Positions 24,879-34,157 of a stretch of DNA of 64,000 nt are shown here, in pieces. Source of the stretch: UBA11986 sp031402435 (lineage in GTDB: Bacteria > Bacteroidota > Ignavibacteria > UBA10030 > UBA6906); assembly GCA_031402435.1 (NCBI GenBank), contig JANNSJ010000028.1, forward strand, positions 1 to 64,000, read 5' to 3'. The notes under the pieces are model-generated. The model was not told where the DNA came from. It worked only from the letters and a program-made list of their open reading frames with translations, and made no database searches. Position 1 is the first letter of the stretch, and each line of letters starts with the position of its first letter. The translations under genes and the position numbers were made by a program.

Positions 24879-26432
24879 ATGAGCATCCTCTATCACCTTA
24901 TACGCGCCGACTTCCTTGAGCGGGCGCGAAGCTACGGATTTCTCATCATCCTTGGGCTTGCAATCCTCCTCGGGTTTCTGGTGAACAATGGAACCATCGG
25001 GTTGACGTTGGGCAAATACCGGGGCGAGTACAACACCGCCTTTGTGGGCGCGATGATGTCGCTTGTGGCAACATTCTTTCTTTCCTGGTTCGGATTCTAC
25101 CTGGTAAAGAATGCCATTCAGCGCGATGAGCGTACCGGCGTCGGACAGATTATCGCAACAACACCATTGAGCAGACTGCACTACGCTGCGGGAAAGGCTT
25201 TGAGCAATTTTGCGGTTCTCGCAATCATGGTTGTCATTCTTATTATCGCTGCAATTGTGCTGCAACTTCTGTCGGACGAAAGATCCGATTTTAGTTTGCT
25301 GGATCTTGTAACTCCTTTTCTTCTCATCACTCTTCCTGTTCTCGCTGTTGTGGCTGCACTTGCCGTACTTTTTGAATCCCTCCCATGGCTTAGCAGCGGG
25401 TTTGGCAATGTGGTATTCTTCTTTGGCTGGGTTTTCTTCTTGATTATCGGGGATGAAAACAAGAATGACTTGCTGGACATTTCAGCGATACATCTCATCA
25501 GCAAGAGCATGATGGAGGCGGCACGGCACACATTCCCGGACTACTCAGGTGGCTTCGTGCTTGGCAATACGGGACAAGAGATCGCCGGCACATTCCGATG
25601 GAACGGCATTGCATGGACGCCTGCACTCTTGATGATTCGTCTTGGATGGTTTTGTGTTGCTCCGTTCATTGTGCTTATCGCTTCGTTCGTCTTTCACAGG
25701 TTCGATCCTTCCCGCGAACGCACTCTCAAACGCAAGCCGGTTTTATCGGCAGCAGATGAGGTTGCGGTCTTGTCGCCTGTGCGAACGAGTGAACCGCGCC
25801 ATCTCAACCTGACATCTCTTCCGCTCCGGTTTCGCTTCGGGACTTTGGTTGTGGCTGAATTGCGTCTTATGATGAAAGGCAAGCGTTGGTGGTGGTATGC
25901 GATCCAGGCCGGGTTGATCGTTGCATGCGTTGTTGCACCACTTCAGGAAGCCCGTCAGTTCGCGTTGCCATTTGCCTGGATATGGCCAATGATGATCTGG
26001 TCGTCCATGGGAACGCGTGAACAGCAATTCCGAACCGACCAGATTGTCTTCTCCTCGCCTTATTCTCTCTCACGTCAGTTGCCCGCTGTATTCATTGCCG
26101 GAGTTATGGTTGCAATGGTTGCGGGGAGTGGTATCTTCGTTCGTCTTCTTATCACGGGCGATTGGCCAGGCATCGCGATGTGGGTTGTTGCGACGTTGTT
26201 TCTTCCCTCGTTCGCTCTCGCTTCCGGCGTGTGGAGCGGCAGCAGCAAGCTGTTTGAAGTTGTGTATCTGTGTCTGTGGTACGTTGGCGCGATGAGCAAG
26301 ACGGCATCACTGGATTTCATCACGGCTCTTGGAGTGAAGACGATTCCGCAGTTACCAATGGTGTATCTCGCGCTATCAATCGCTCTGTACGCCGCCGCGC
26401 ACATTGGCAGAAAGACAGCATTATCTCACTAA
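24879..26432 (+). CDS. ABC transporter permease (ABC-2 type)
   Basis: The 517-residue polytopic protein has about twelve hydrophobic segments in two halves, joined by a basic cytoplasmic stretch (RFDPSRERTLKRKP). The N-terminal YHLIRADFLERARSYGF is typical of ABC-2 permeases that face the ATPase. The ATG at 24879 is used because it directly follows the ATPase stop; longer in-frame sequence overlaps the ATPase and is not hydrophobic. With the upstream ATPase it forms a two-gene exporter resembling the antibiotic/lipid export class. The substrate is unknown. Confidence 0.85.
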   Translation: MSILYHLIRADFLERARSYGFLIILGLAILLGFLVNNGTIGLTLGKYRGEYNTAFVGAMMSLVATFFLSWFGFYLVKNAIQRDERTGVGQIIATTPLSRLHYAAGKALSNFAVLAIMVVILIIAAIVLQLLSDERSDFSLLDLVTPFLLITLPVLAVVAALAVLFESLPWLSSGFGNVVFFFGWVFFLIIGDENKNDLLDISAIHLISKSMMEAARHTFPDYSGGFVLGNTGQEIAGTFRWNGIAWTPALLMIRLGWFCVAPFIVLIASFVFHRFDPSRERTLKRKPVLSAADEVAVLSPVRTSEPRHLNLTSLPLRFRFGTLVVAELRLMMKGKRWWWYAIQAGLIVACVVAPLQEARQFALPFAWIWPMMIWSSMGTREQQFRTDQIVFSSPYSLSRQLPAVFIAGVMVAMVAGSGIFVRLLITGDWPGIAMWVVATLFLPSFALASGVWSGSSKLFEVVYLCLWYVGAMSKTASLDFITALGVKTIPQLPMVYLALSIALYAAAHIGRKTALSH

Positions 26433-26863
26433 GCCTCCCCTAAAGAGTAACAAACTATCAGCTCGCCCTTGACTTTCTTCTCTCCCACTCCTACATTGAC
26501 GACGTAATATTTCCACCGGCCCACGCTAACAAACCTGCCGGGCCTCCCGTTCCGTGCCCGTGGTTCCTTGACAGGCTTGAATCTTGATCAAAAAAACTCC
26601 TGACCCTGTTACCACATTTCGTTTCTTACGATGGGGGAGTGTCTTTCAGATAAGGGGAATGAGATGGAACAGGCAGCACTCCCTCTTTTGTAAGGATGAA
26701 TTATTGTGCTCGTTCAACGCTTTTGCGCGGAAGAACAATGAGTCGTTCATAGCTCGAAAAGGCGCTGCGTTGTTTGCCGAGAACGTTATGTGCAATTGCA
26801 TTAAACAAAAACGTTAGCTGCAATACTACCGAAACCGTCTGAAGAGTGTTAACTCTAAAATAA
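26433..26863 (+). other. Gene-free accessory spacer with partial attC-like ends
   Basis: No gene is supported in this 431-bp stretch. It holds GTTATGT (26785-26791), preceded by TTGTTTGCCGAGAAC, and GTTAGCT (26813-26819); both resemble right ends of attC sites. A long inverted repeat pairs GGGAGTG (about 26634) with CACTCCC (about 26686). Intact left halves were not found. The base composition shifts to AT-rich toward the hydrolase gene. Confidence 0.4.
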
Positions 26864-27763
26864 TTGATGATGAAATCAAAATATTTCATACTGATATTTT
26901 TTATTGGCTTGTCCACTTCAGTGTTGAGCCAGTTAAAACAAGTCAAAGCTAATGCAGCAATATTTAACTATACAGATACAGGCACTGGCGAACCAATTGT
27001 CTTTATACATGGCGGGTTAGAAGATTACCGCACATGGGATGCACAAATTGATACATTTTCAAAAAGCTATCGCATTGTCACTTATAGCAGGAGATTTAAT
27101 TTCCCGAATCAGAATACAAATGAAGTAAGAGAGTTTTCAGCAAAAACAGAAGCTGAAGATCTAGCCGCAATAATCATAACACTCAAAATAGCACCGGTTC
27201 ATTTAGTTGGGCATTCATATGGAGGACTTATTTCGCTTTTTTTAATAAAGCAACATCCAGAGCTAGTTCGATCAATAACACTTTCAGAACCCGCATTAAT
27301 TAGCTGGCTACCTGCTATAGCTGGCGGCACAATTCTTTACGATAATTTTTATAAGCAATTATGGAAGCCGGTTAAACAAGCCTTTGACATCAAAGATACA
27401 TTGGCCGTTTTAAAACAGACATTAATATATTTTGCAGGTGAAGACATTTTAGGCAAGTTACCTCCGGAAGTTCAGACTCAATTTATCGTAAACATTACAG
27501 AATGGCATTCCATTGCATATTCTCCTTATGCTTTTCCTGACTTTAAAAAAGAATATCTTAAGGATATTAAAGTACCTGCGTTTCTATTATCTGGCGGACA
27601 AACTTTACCCATGTTACAACTAACGAATAGAGAATTAAAAATTGTTTTACCCACCGCACAACAATACCATCTGGATGAAGGTACTCATGATTACTGGTTG
27701 ACACACCCTCAGCAAATGGGAAATGCCTTATTGAGTTTTCTACAAACTACTTCAAAGAAATAG
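26864..27763 (+). CDS. Exported alpha/beta-hydrolase, AT-rich acquired gene
   Basis: The 299-residue protein has a signal peptide (to about residue 22, VLSQ) and the alpha/beta-hydrolase fold. HGGLEDYRTW supplies the oxyanion region, VGHSYGG holds the nucleophilic Ser, and DEGTHDYWLTHP holds the likely catalytic His. The acid may lie in the preceding strand region. The gene is far more AT-rich than its neighbours and uses A/T-ending codons. GTTAGCT lies before it and ATCTAAC (27793-27799) after it, as expected for an integron cassette. The substrate is unknown. Confidence 0.82.
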   Translation: MMMKSKYFILIFFIGLSTSVLSQLKQVKANAAIFNYTDTGTGEPIVFIHGGLEDYRTWDAQIDTFSKSYRIVTYSRRFNFPNQNTNEVREFSAKTEAEDLAAIIITLKIAPVHLVGHSYGGLISLFLIKQHPELVRSITLSEPALISWLPAIAGGTILYDNFYKQLWKPVKQAFDIKDTLAVLKQTLIYFAGEDILGKLPPEVQTQFIVNITEWHSIAYSPYAFPDFKKEYLKDIKVPAFLLSGGQTLPMLQLTNRELKIVLPTAQQYHLDEGTHDYWLTHPQQMGNALLSFLQTTSKK

Positions 27764-27792
27764 ATTACCATTACTTTGACGAAAAGTAGTGC

Positions 27793-27799
27793 ATCTAAC
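27793..27799 (+). repeat. attC-like left half-site after the hydrolase
   Basis: ATCTAAC matches the left-end core (RYYYAAC) and is followed by AGAA and GTTTGCC, as in an R''-L'' pair. No matching right half follows, so the site looks truncated where chromosomal sequence resumes. Confidence 0.3.
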
Positions 27800-28001
27800 A
27801 GAAGTTTGCCAAAAGCGGGGCGGATAACGGTCAAAATCAAACCTACTTCCCCTCAGTGTCTCCGCGACTCTGTGGCATATCTCCTTTTTCGACATCCTGC
27901 TAGAAGGATACAGAAGGAGAAGTTAAGCAGCGTGTTCGAGAAGACGTCGGGCTTCGTAGAGATCGCATCCCACCTGTTCGCAACCGTGACCATAGCATGC
28001 C

Positions 28002-28288
28002 TCACGCAGGCAGGCAGTACAACGACACCGGCGCCTCTCTTCCTTTACGCCGGCGTTGCCAAGAGCGATTGCTACTTCCTTTCCGCTGTCAAGCCTTTTC
28101 CATACTTCTTCAGAGAGGATTTGCGCTCCGTACTGTTTGGTCAATTGCTCGATGCGCAAAGCAAGAATCACCACGTTCCCGGTGATGGAATACTGCTTGC
28201 GCTCCGCTGACCCGATATTCCCGGTGGCAGCGTCTCCCGTATGCAGGCCGATACCGAGCCTCGGGTGTGGAATCCTGCCGCCAATCAA
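28002..28288 (-). pseudogene. Remnant of a class III adenylate/guanylate cyclase
   Basis: The frame encodes PRLGIGLHTGDAATGNIGS followed by YSITGNVVILALRIEQLTKQYGAQILSEEVWKRL, the C-terminal half of a class III nucleotidyl cyclase domain. The N-terminal half, including the metal-binding Asp residues, is missing. Near AGVK a one-base loss breaks the frame; reading across it restores GREAPVSLYCLPA and a stop at 28002, the usual cyclase ending. It abuts the end of an ABC permease gene. This is a decayed gene, not functional. Confidence 0.75.
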
Positions 28289-28300
28289 ACTACGATAGAC

Positions 28301-29437
28301 TTATTCGAGCCTTCTCCTGAACCGCAACACACTCAACGTCAGGATCGACACACCGAAAACAAACAGTGCCAGTGTCTGTGGCCAGAGTTCACCCAGTGTC
28401 GAGCCTTTCAGAAAGATGCCACGGACTATATCGAGGAAGTACCGCAACGGAATAAGATATGTGATCCATTGAATGAACGTCGGCATGTTGTCAATCGGAA
28501 ATGAGAACCCCGAAAGAAACATGAACGGCATAAAGAAGAAAAACTGTGCAATCAACATAGCCTGTTGCTGTGATTTGGCAATGGTGGAGATAAATAGTCC
28601 GAGACCAAGCGTGGTAAGAATGAACAAGCCGCTCAGCGCGAACAATAAAGGCAGACTGCCAAGCAGAGGGACTTCGAACCAAAAACGGGCAACAGCGAGA
28701 ACGATCAACATGTCGAACACCCCGATGATGACGAATGGAATCAGCTTGCCGACGATGAGCTGATAAGGTTTGATCGGCGTAACGAGAAGCTGCTCAAGCG
28801 TTCCGATTTCCTTTTCCTTGACAATGCCCAGCGAGGTCAGCGTCATCGTGATAATCATGAGCACCAGCGCAACAACTCCCGGCACCATGTAGTTCTTGCT
28901 TTTCAAATCGGGATTGAACCACACACGCGGCTCGGGGAGTATGCGGCCGATTCTTGCCCCTTGCAGCACAGATGCGGCGTTGATGAGGATGGATTGTGAG
29001 TATGAATTCACGACCTGCGTTGCATAACCGAGAAGGATGTTTGCCGAGTTCGCATCGGCGCCGTCGAATACCATCTGGAGCGGCGCTGTCTTCTTCCCGA
29101 GAATTTTTTCACCGAACCCCACCGGTATCACCAGCGCAACGGAAGCTTCGGCGTGATCGATGTACTCGTCCACCTCGTCCGGCACGTCGACGGAATATTT
29201 CTGGACGAAGTAGTGCGAGTTGGTAAAATTCTGGATGAGGTCACGGCTTTCAGAGGTTCTATCCATATCGCACACCACAAGATTGGTGTCCTTGATGTCC
29301 GTCGTTGCCGCATAGCCCAGCAGTAACACCTGCATCACCGGAGCTGCAATCGAGACTGCCATCATCCGCTTATCCCGGCGGATCTGGTAGAACTCCTTCT
29401 TGATAATCTCCAGTATGACTTGAATGCTGTTCTTCAT
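28301..29437 (-). CDS. ABC-2 permease of a YbhGFSR-like exporter (YbhR/S-like)
   Basis: The 378-residue permease has an N-terminal cytoplasmic helix and membrane segment (KKEFYQIRRDKRMMAVSIAAPVMQVLLLGYA), a large extracytoplasmic domain, and five C-terminal helices. GIVKEKEIGTLEQLLVTPIKP is the ABC-2 signature region. The ATG at 29437 starts the family sequence; further upstream codons read through spacer. It is the last intact gene of the TetR-controlled export operon and pairs with the homologous permease at 29532-30665. Cargo is unknown; related E. coli YbhFSR has been linked to drug and cation efflux. Confidence 0.88.
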   Translation of the reverse strand: MKNSIQVILEIIKKEFYQIRRDKRMMAVSIAAPVMQVLLLGYAATTDIKDTNLVVCDMDRTSESRDLIQNFTNSHYFVQKYSVDVPDEVDEYIDHAEASVALVIPVGFGEKILGKKTAPLQMVFDGADANSANILLGYATQVVNSYSQSILINAASVLQGARIGRILPEPRVWFNPDLKSKNYMVPGVVALVLMIITMTLTSLGIVKEKEIGTLEQLLVTPIKPYQLIVGKLIPFVIIGVFDMLIVLAVARFWFEVPLLGSLPLLFALSGLFILTTLGLGLFISTIAKSQQQAMLIAQFFFFMPFMFLSGFSFPIDNMPTFIQWITYLIPLRYFLDIVRGIFLKGSTLGELWPQTLALFVFGVSILTLSVLRFRRRLE

Positions 29438-29531
29438 AGTGTTGTCCCGCTTTTCAATCCTCAATCCGCCCACGTTCTCTTTTGCATCCGCTTTCGTACT
29501 CATCAACCAACAATCATAAATCTACAATCCG

Positions 29532-30665
29532 CTATAACGTTCTCTTCTGCATCCTCTTCGTACTTACGCCTAATGTTACCGCGGCGAAGATCCCCATATA
29601 CACAAATTGCTCCCACATTGCGCTGAACCCGACGCCTTTCAGCATTACTCCTCTGACAACGACGAGGAAGAACTTGTTCACGGCGATATTCGAGAATACC
29701 TGCAGTGCCGCCGGCATACTGGCGATTGGGAAAATGAAACCAGACAACAGAAACGACGGCAACAGTGAACTGAACACAGACATCATGAACGCCACCTGTT
29801 GCGAATCGGTCACCGTGGAGATCAGCAATCCCTGCCCCAGCGCGCCAAGGATAATCAGCACAATGCCGGCGTAAAGCACAAAAAGGCTCCCCTTCACTTG
29901 AATACCAAAAAGAATGTACCCAATAATCAGGATGGCGGTGGCGGCGAAAAGGCTGATGAGCATATACGGGATCGTTTTGCCAAGGATGACGTCGATCGGT
30001 CGTAACGGTGATACCATGATCTGCTCCATGGTACCACGTTCCTTCTCACGCACGACAGTCAAGGAAGTGGAGACAACCGCCGTCAGAACAAGAATAAACC
30101 CGATAAGTCCGGGAATGAGAAACTGATTCGAAAGAAGGTCGGGGTTGTACCACACGCGCGGCTGGAAATCAACCGGCAGATAGTACTGCTTCCCCATCCG
30201 GGTAAACGCTTCAGCGACGAGCCGTGCGGAATAATCCCCTGTGATGCGCGAAGCATTGGCAATCGCCTGGGCGCCGGTGTTTGCATCGCTGCCATCGCAG
30301 AGAAGCTGCACGCTTACATCGCGGCCTGCCAGCAAATCTTCAGCAAAGGCCGTGGGAATAATGATTGCCGCCTTTGCCCGACCGTGCATGAAGTTCTCTT
30401 CAATCTCCTCGTAGCTCGCAACATCAAACTTGTAGTCGAAGAGTTCGGTCTGCTTGAATTTGTTCAGATATGCACGGCTCGCCGAGGTCTTGCTTTGATC
30501 AAAGACGGCGAGGGGGACGTGCTTCACATCGAAGTTCAGTGCATACCCGACAAGCACGATTAACGCCGCAGGAAGAACAAGCAACATACCCAGCGAGGTT
30601 GGATCGCGCCTGATCTGGCGGAATTCTTTGAGAATGATGGGACGAAGGGATCTAAAAACAGTCAT
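29532..30665 (-). CDS. ABC-2 permease of a YbhGFSR-like exporter
   Basis: The 377-residue ABC-2 permease opens LKEFRQIRRDPTSLGMLLVLPAALIVLVGYAL. It has a long extracytoplasmic domain containing DGSDANTGAQA, and the TVVREKERGTMEQIMVSPLRP cytoplasmic signature before its C-terminal helices. It is homologous to the downstream permease (both share the DG-x-DAN and P-x-VWYNPDL/WFNPDL segments), so the two likely form a heterodimer. It follows the second ATPase gene by 45 bp. Confidence 0.88.
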   Translation of the reverse strand: MTVFRSLRPIILKEFRQIRRDPTSLGMLLVLPAALIVLVGYALNFDVKHVPLAVFDQSKTSASRAYLNKFKQTELFDYKFDVASYEEIEENFMHGRAKAAIIIPTAFAEDLLAGRDVSVQLLCDGSDANTGAQAIANASRITGDYSARLVAEAFTRMGKQYYLPVDFQPRVWYNPDLLSNQFLIPGLIGFILVLTAVVSTSLTVVREKERGTMEQIMVSPLRPIDVILGKTIPYMLISLFAATAILIIGYILFGIQVKGSLFVLYAGIVLIILGALGQGLLISTVTDSQQVAFMMSVFSSLLPSFLLSGFIFPIASMPAALQVFSNIAVNKFFLVVVRGVMLKGVGFSAMWEQFVYMGIFAAVTLGVSTKRMQKRTL

Positions 30666-30710
30666 TTAGTCTATTTAGTCGAGAGTCAAGAGTTTATGGA
30701 GTTTGGTGAA

Positions 30711-31652
30711 TCAATTTTGATTTGTGGTATCGTGTTCGAGGAGATAGAGGAATACGTCTTCGAGGGATGGGACGATCCTTTGAGTACCCTGCACTTTGAT
30801 ATTCTTCTCCGACAGAGTTCGCTCCACCAATGCTCTTCCTTCCTTCTCATCCTTTACCATCACGTGCAGCTTTGTACCAAACACAGATGTTTCCATTGCC
30901 CAGGGCTGTACCCGGATGGCTTCCAGCGCATCGACAACATTGGTGCTTGATATTTCCAGTATCGGATTCTTGATGTAGTCGTGTTTCAACTGCGACGGCG
31001 TTCCGCTGGCGATGAGCTTGCCGGCGTTGATCAGGATGATGCTGTTGCAGTACTCTGCTTCATCGAGGAAGTGCGTCGTGACAAGGACCGTTATTCCTTC
31101 AGAAGACAGGTGATTGATCAGCTCCCAGAAATTCCTGCGTGAGATCGGATCGACTCCGCCAGTCGGCTCATCCAAGAACACAATCTTCGGTTCATGCAGA
31201 ATGGCGCAGCCGAGTGCAAGGCGCTGCTTCCACCCTCCTGAAAGCGTTTTCGTCAGACTATCCTCTCTCCCCTTCAGGTCTGCCATCTTCAATACCCAAT
31301 CCATACGCTCCTTCAACCGGCTATTTTTCAGACCATAGACGCCGCCGTAGAACTTGATGTTCTGTTCAACGGTCAGGTCATCGTACAGCGAGAACCGCTG
31401 GGACATATAGCCGATGTTCAGCTTCACCTGGTCGGTTTGCGTGTTGATGTCGTATCCTCCAACCAGTGCCGTGCCTGATGTTGATTGAAGCAATCCGCAG
31501 AGCATGCGAATTGTGGTGGACTTGCCTGCGCCGTTGGCTCCAAGGAAGCCAAAGATCTCTCCCCGCTTCACGTTGAAGCTGACCTGATTCACAGCCGTGA
31601 AGCTGCCGAATTTCTTGGTGAGTTCTTGTACTACTATTGAGTTGTCGTTCAT
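30711..31652 (-). CDS. ABC ATPase, catalytically complete half (YbhF C-terminal-like)
   Basis: The 313-residue ATPase has Walker A GANGAGKST, signature LSGGWKQRLALG, Walker B IVFLDEPTGGVDP and H-loop LVTTHFLDEAE, all consensus. It ends with the ABC-2-associated C-terminal region. In E. coli two such domains are fused in YbhF; here they are separate genes on either side of tolC. Paired with the degenerate ATPase at 33216-34151 it would give an asymmetric dimer. The 229-bp gap upstream contains a hairpin repeat. Confidence 0.9.
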   Translation of the reverse strand: MNDNSIVVQELTKKFGSFTAVNQVSFNVKRGEIFGFLGANGAGKSTTIRMLCGLLQSTSGTALVGGYDINTQTDQVKLNIGYMSQRFSLYDDLTVEQNIKFYGGVYGLKNSRLKERMDWVLKMADLKGREDSLTKTLSGGWKQRLALGCAILHEPKIVFLDEPTGGVDPISRRNFWELINHLSSEGITVLVTTHFLDEAEYCNSIILINAGKLIASGTPSQLKHDYIKNPILEISSTNVVDALEAIRVQPWAMETSVFGTKLHVMVKDEKEGRALVERTLSEKNIKVQGTQRIVPSLEDVFLYLLEHDTTNQN

Positions 31653-31817
31653 GGTATCTTTTAAAGATTTACTACCTGCTGTAAGTCAGACAAGGATACC
31701 TGTCGTACTCATGCCCAACTCAAGGGCGCTTTCTCTTAGCCTTCGGAGCTGCACGGCCTTGCGCGGTGGAAAACCATCCACTACACTCCTCGTTTCCGAT
31801 TATAAACGAGGCAGGGT

Positions 31818-31870
31818 TTGCAGTTCCGAAAGTTCTCTTTCGTCCATTTCTCTTCTAAAGAGAAATGGAC
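31818..31870. repeat. Hairpin plus TTGCAGTTCCGAAAG repeat, copy 2
   Basis: TTGCAGTTCCGAAAG (31818-31832) is followed by a perfect 13-bp stem, GTCCATTTCTCTT-CTA-AAGAGAAATGGAC (31842-31870). It is the same arrangement as 17851-17898 in inverse orientation. It lies right after the stop of the TolC gene and may attenuate or terminate the operon transcript there. Confidence 0.55.
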
Positions 31871-31881
31871 ACAAAGAAATC

Positions 31882-33219
31882 CTATTCTCCAACAGCTTTA
31901 TTCAACCGCGCCATCGCAATCTGATGTTCAACCAACGCACCGGTGTAGCTTGTCCTCGCTTGAAGTACAGCAAGACTGGCGTCGAGCAAATCAGTTGATG
32001 TCGCCAGTCCGTTTTTGTATTTCTCGTTTGTGGATCGTGAATTCTCCTCTGCCTGTTCAATCGCTTCCCGTGCAACATCAATACGACTCACTGCTCTCTC
32101 AACTCCGAGTTGGGAGCGCTTCACCTCAAGCGCAGCATTATCCTTCATCTGTGCCAGCATGTATTCATTCTGGTGAAGCTGTGAACTCGCTTGTGCCGTT
32201 TGATGTGCGGTCGTTCCCCAATTCCAGACATCGAATTGCATCACCACGCCGACTTCCCATGTGCCCTTGAATTTATCCTGCATCGGCAGATAGCGCTGGT
32301 TCGGGTTGCTGTAAACATAATTCGCCATCAGTGCAAGCTGCGGCCACCAGTTCCCCTGCGACGCGGTTACACTGGAGCGTGCAGCTTCAACCCTGTAGTT
32401 CATTGCAAGCAAGTCGGAACGGTTCTTCATCGCCATGTCAACCAGAATGGGTGTTGGCGTTCCGGATGAAGCTTGCGCAGACATTCCTTCCTGTCCCATC
32501 GTGATGGTCGGAACTGATGTGAGATGAATCTGCGTATCCAGGGATTGCCCCATGATATTATTCAGATTCATGATCGACACTTCAACATCATTTGCCGCAT
32601 CGATCTGCGAAAGTTTTGCATTGGAGAGCTGTACCTGAATCTTCAACAAATCATTCCTCGTAACAAGCCCGGCCTTCATCAAGTTTTGTGTGTCGGATTG
32701 ATATGACGTCAAGCGATCGACGTTATCATCCACGAACTTTTTTGTCTCAATGGCCTGATACGCCATCCAATACGCATTCACGATATTCAGAACAAGGTCA
32801 GACTCACTCCCTTTCCGATCTGCTTCGCTTGCTTCGGCAAGATGCTCTGCTACGTGAACATTGCTTCGCAACTTAAACCCCGTGAAGAGGGGCTGCTGCA
32901 ATCCCACTTTCAAACTGTAAGTGTTTGGAATGTTCGGACTGATTTCAATCGGCGCCGAGCCGAGTTGAGGAATTTGGAGGGCAAACGGATCAATGTTGCT
33001 GAGCCGTTTGTAACTCCCCTCGAACTTCAACGAGGGTAGCATCGCCGCTCTTGCTTCGTTCGTTTTCGCCGAAGCTGCCTCAACCCTAAATTCCGAAATA
33101 CGAAGAGACCTGCTATTCTCCTTCCCAATCCTGATTGCTTCTTCGAGTGTGAGTTGTTGTGATTGCTGCGCAACTGCCGCTGAAGTAACCATTATAGACA
33201 AAAGCAAAATCCGTCTCAT
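31882..33219 (-). CDS. TolC-family outer-membrane efflux protein
   Basis: The 445-residue protein has a cleavable signal peptide (to about residue 17, AVAQQ) and the long alternating coiled-coil/beta organisation of TolC-type outer-membrane channels. Internal duplication is visible (LTLEEAIRIGKENSRSLRIS and PTPILVDMAMKNRSDLLAMNYRVEAARSSV). Its ATG overlaps the end of the ATPase gene by 4 bp (ATGA), so translation is coupled. It should form the outer-membrane exit duct for the membrane-fusion lipoprotein and ABC core encoded around it. Confidence 0.9.
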   Translation of the reverse strand: MRRILLLSIMVTSAAVAQQSQQLTLEEAIRIGKENSRSLRISEFRVEAASAKTNEARAAMLPSLKFEGSYKRLSNIDPFALQIPQLGSAPIEISPNIPNTYSLKVGLQQPLFTGFKLRSNVHVAEHLAEASEADRKGSESDLVLNIVNAYWMAYQAIETKKFVDDNVDRLTSYQSDTQNLMKAGLVTRNDLLKIQVQLSNAKLSQIDAANDVEVSIMNLNNIMGQSLDTQIHLTSVPTITMGQEGMSAQASSGTPTPILVDMAMKNRSDLLAMNYRVEAARSSVTASQGNWWPQLALMANYVYSNPNQRYLPMQDKFKGTWEVGVVMQFDVWNWGTTAHQTAQASSQLHQNEYMLAQMKDNAALEVKRSQLGVERAVSRIDVAREAIEQAEENSRSTNEKYKNGLATSTDLLDASLAVLQARTSYTGALVEHQIAMARLNKAVGE

Positions 33220-34151
33220 GCTGCCACCTCTTCCGTTACAGTGGATGTAAGAAATGAAATGAATACGTTCTCCAGCGAAGGGGGAATTCTCCTGGTACTC
33301 ACGACGGTGATGCCGTTTGAACGAAGAGCCGCCTCCAACACAGGTATCGCTTCACCGGCTCGATCCACGATAACGTTCAGCCTGTCGCCAAACGCCTGAA
33401 TCTCGCGCACCACAGGATGGGTCTTCAGCAGCAGGTATCCATCACGAACACGGTCGCACACAATCTCGACAACTTCTCCTCGCATCGTCTTCTTGACGTT
33501 CTCCGGGGTGTCAACACGCATGAGTCGCCCCTTGTTCATGAAGCCAACGCGTGTGCAACGCTCGGCTTCATCGAGATACGGAGTACTCATCACGATGGTG
33601 ATGCCGCGCTTGAGGAGGCTCTGGAGAATCTTCCAGAAGTCACGACGCGAGACCGGGTCAACGCCTGTCGTGGGTTCATCAAGGAATATGATCTTCGGTG
33701 TGTGAATGAGGGTGCAGGCCAGCGCGAGTTTTTGCTTCATCCCACCTGAAAGCTTCTCCGCCAGCCTGTCCCGAAATGGTTTGAGCCGTGTGAATTCCAA
33801 CAGCTCTTCGCGTTGGTGTTTGAAATCGTACACCTTGTTAATCTCGGCAAAGAACTCGATGTTCTCGTCGACGCTCAGGTCGCCGTAAAGCGAGAACCGT
33901 TGAGAAAGGTAGCCGATTTCCCGCTTGACTAGATCAGGTTCCTTCATGATGTCGTGACCAAGAATTACTGCCGTACCCGATGTTGCTGCAAGAATCCCGC
34001 AGAGCATCCGGATCGCCGTGGTTTTTCCTGCACCGTCCGGACCAACCAGTCCGAACATCTCTCCTTCGTTGATTGTCACGGAGAGTTTGTCGACGGCCTT
34101 GATATCAGCAAAGGATCGGGTCAATTCTTTTGTTTCAATGATGGCATTCAT
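33216..34151 (-). CDS. ABC ATPase with degenerate H-loop (YbhF N-terminal-like)
   Basis: The 311-residue ATPase has Walker A GPDGAGKTT, signature LSGGMKQKLALA and Walker B IIFLDEPTTGVDP. The H-loop reads VMSTPYLDEAE, with Pro where the switch His is expected. The first ATPase domain of fused YbhF/RbbA-type proteins also tends to lack this His (recalled, not checked). The second ATPase of the operon keeps it, so one of two nucleotide sites is probably weak. The stop overlaps tolC; the membrane-fusion gene ends 6 bp upstream of its start. Confidence 0.9.
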   Translation of the reverse strand: MNAIIETKELTRSFADIKAVDKLSVTINEGEMFGLVGPDGAGKTTAIRMLCGILAATSGTAVILGHDIMKEPDLVKREIGYLSQRFSLYGDLSVDENIEFFAEINKVYDFKHQREELLEFTRLKPFRDRLAEKLSGGMKQKLALACTLIHTPKIIFLDEPTTGVDPVSRRDFWKILQSLLKRGITIVMSTPYLDEAERCTRVGFMNKGRLMRVDTPENVKKTMRGEVVEIVCDRVRDGYLLLKTHPVVREIQAFGDRLNVIVDRAGEAIPVLEAALRSNGITVVSTRRIPPSLENVFISFLTSTVTEEVAA

Positions 34152-34157
34152 GGCGCG

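Noticed and set aside
26584..26817. 77-codon frame before the alpha/beta-hydrolase
   Set aside because: Composition is like spacer or palindrome translation; it overlaps inverted repeats and attC-like ends and has no family.
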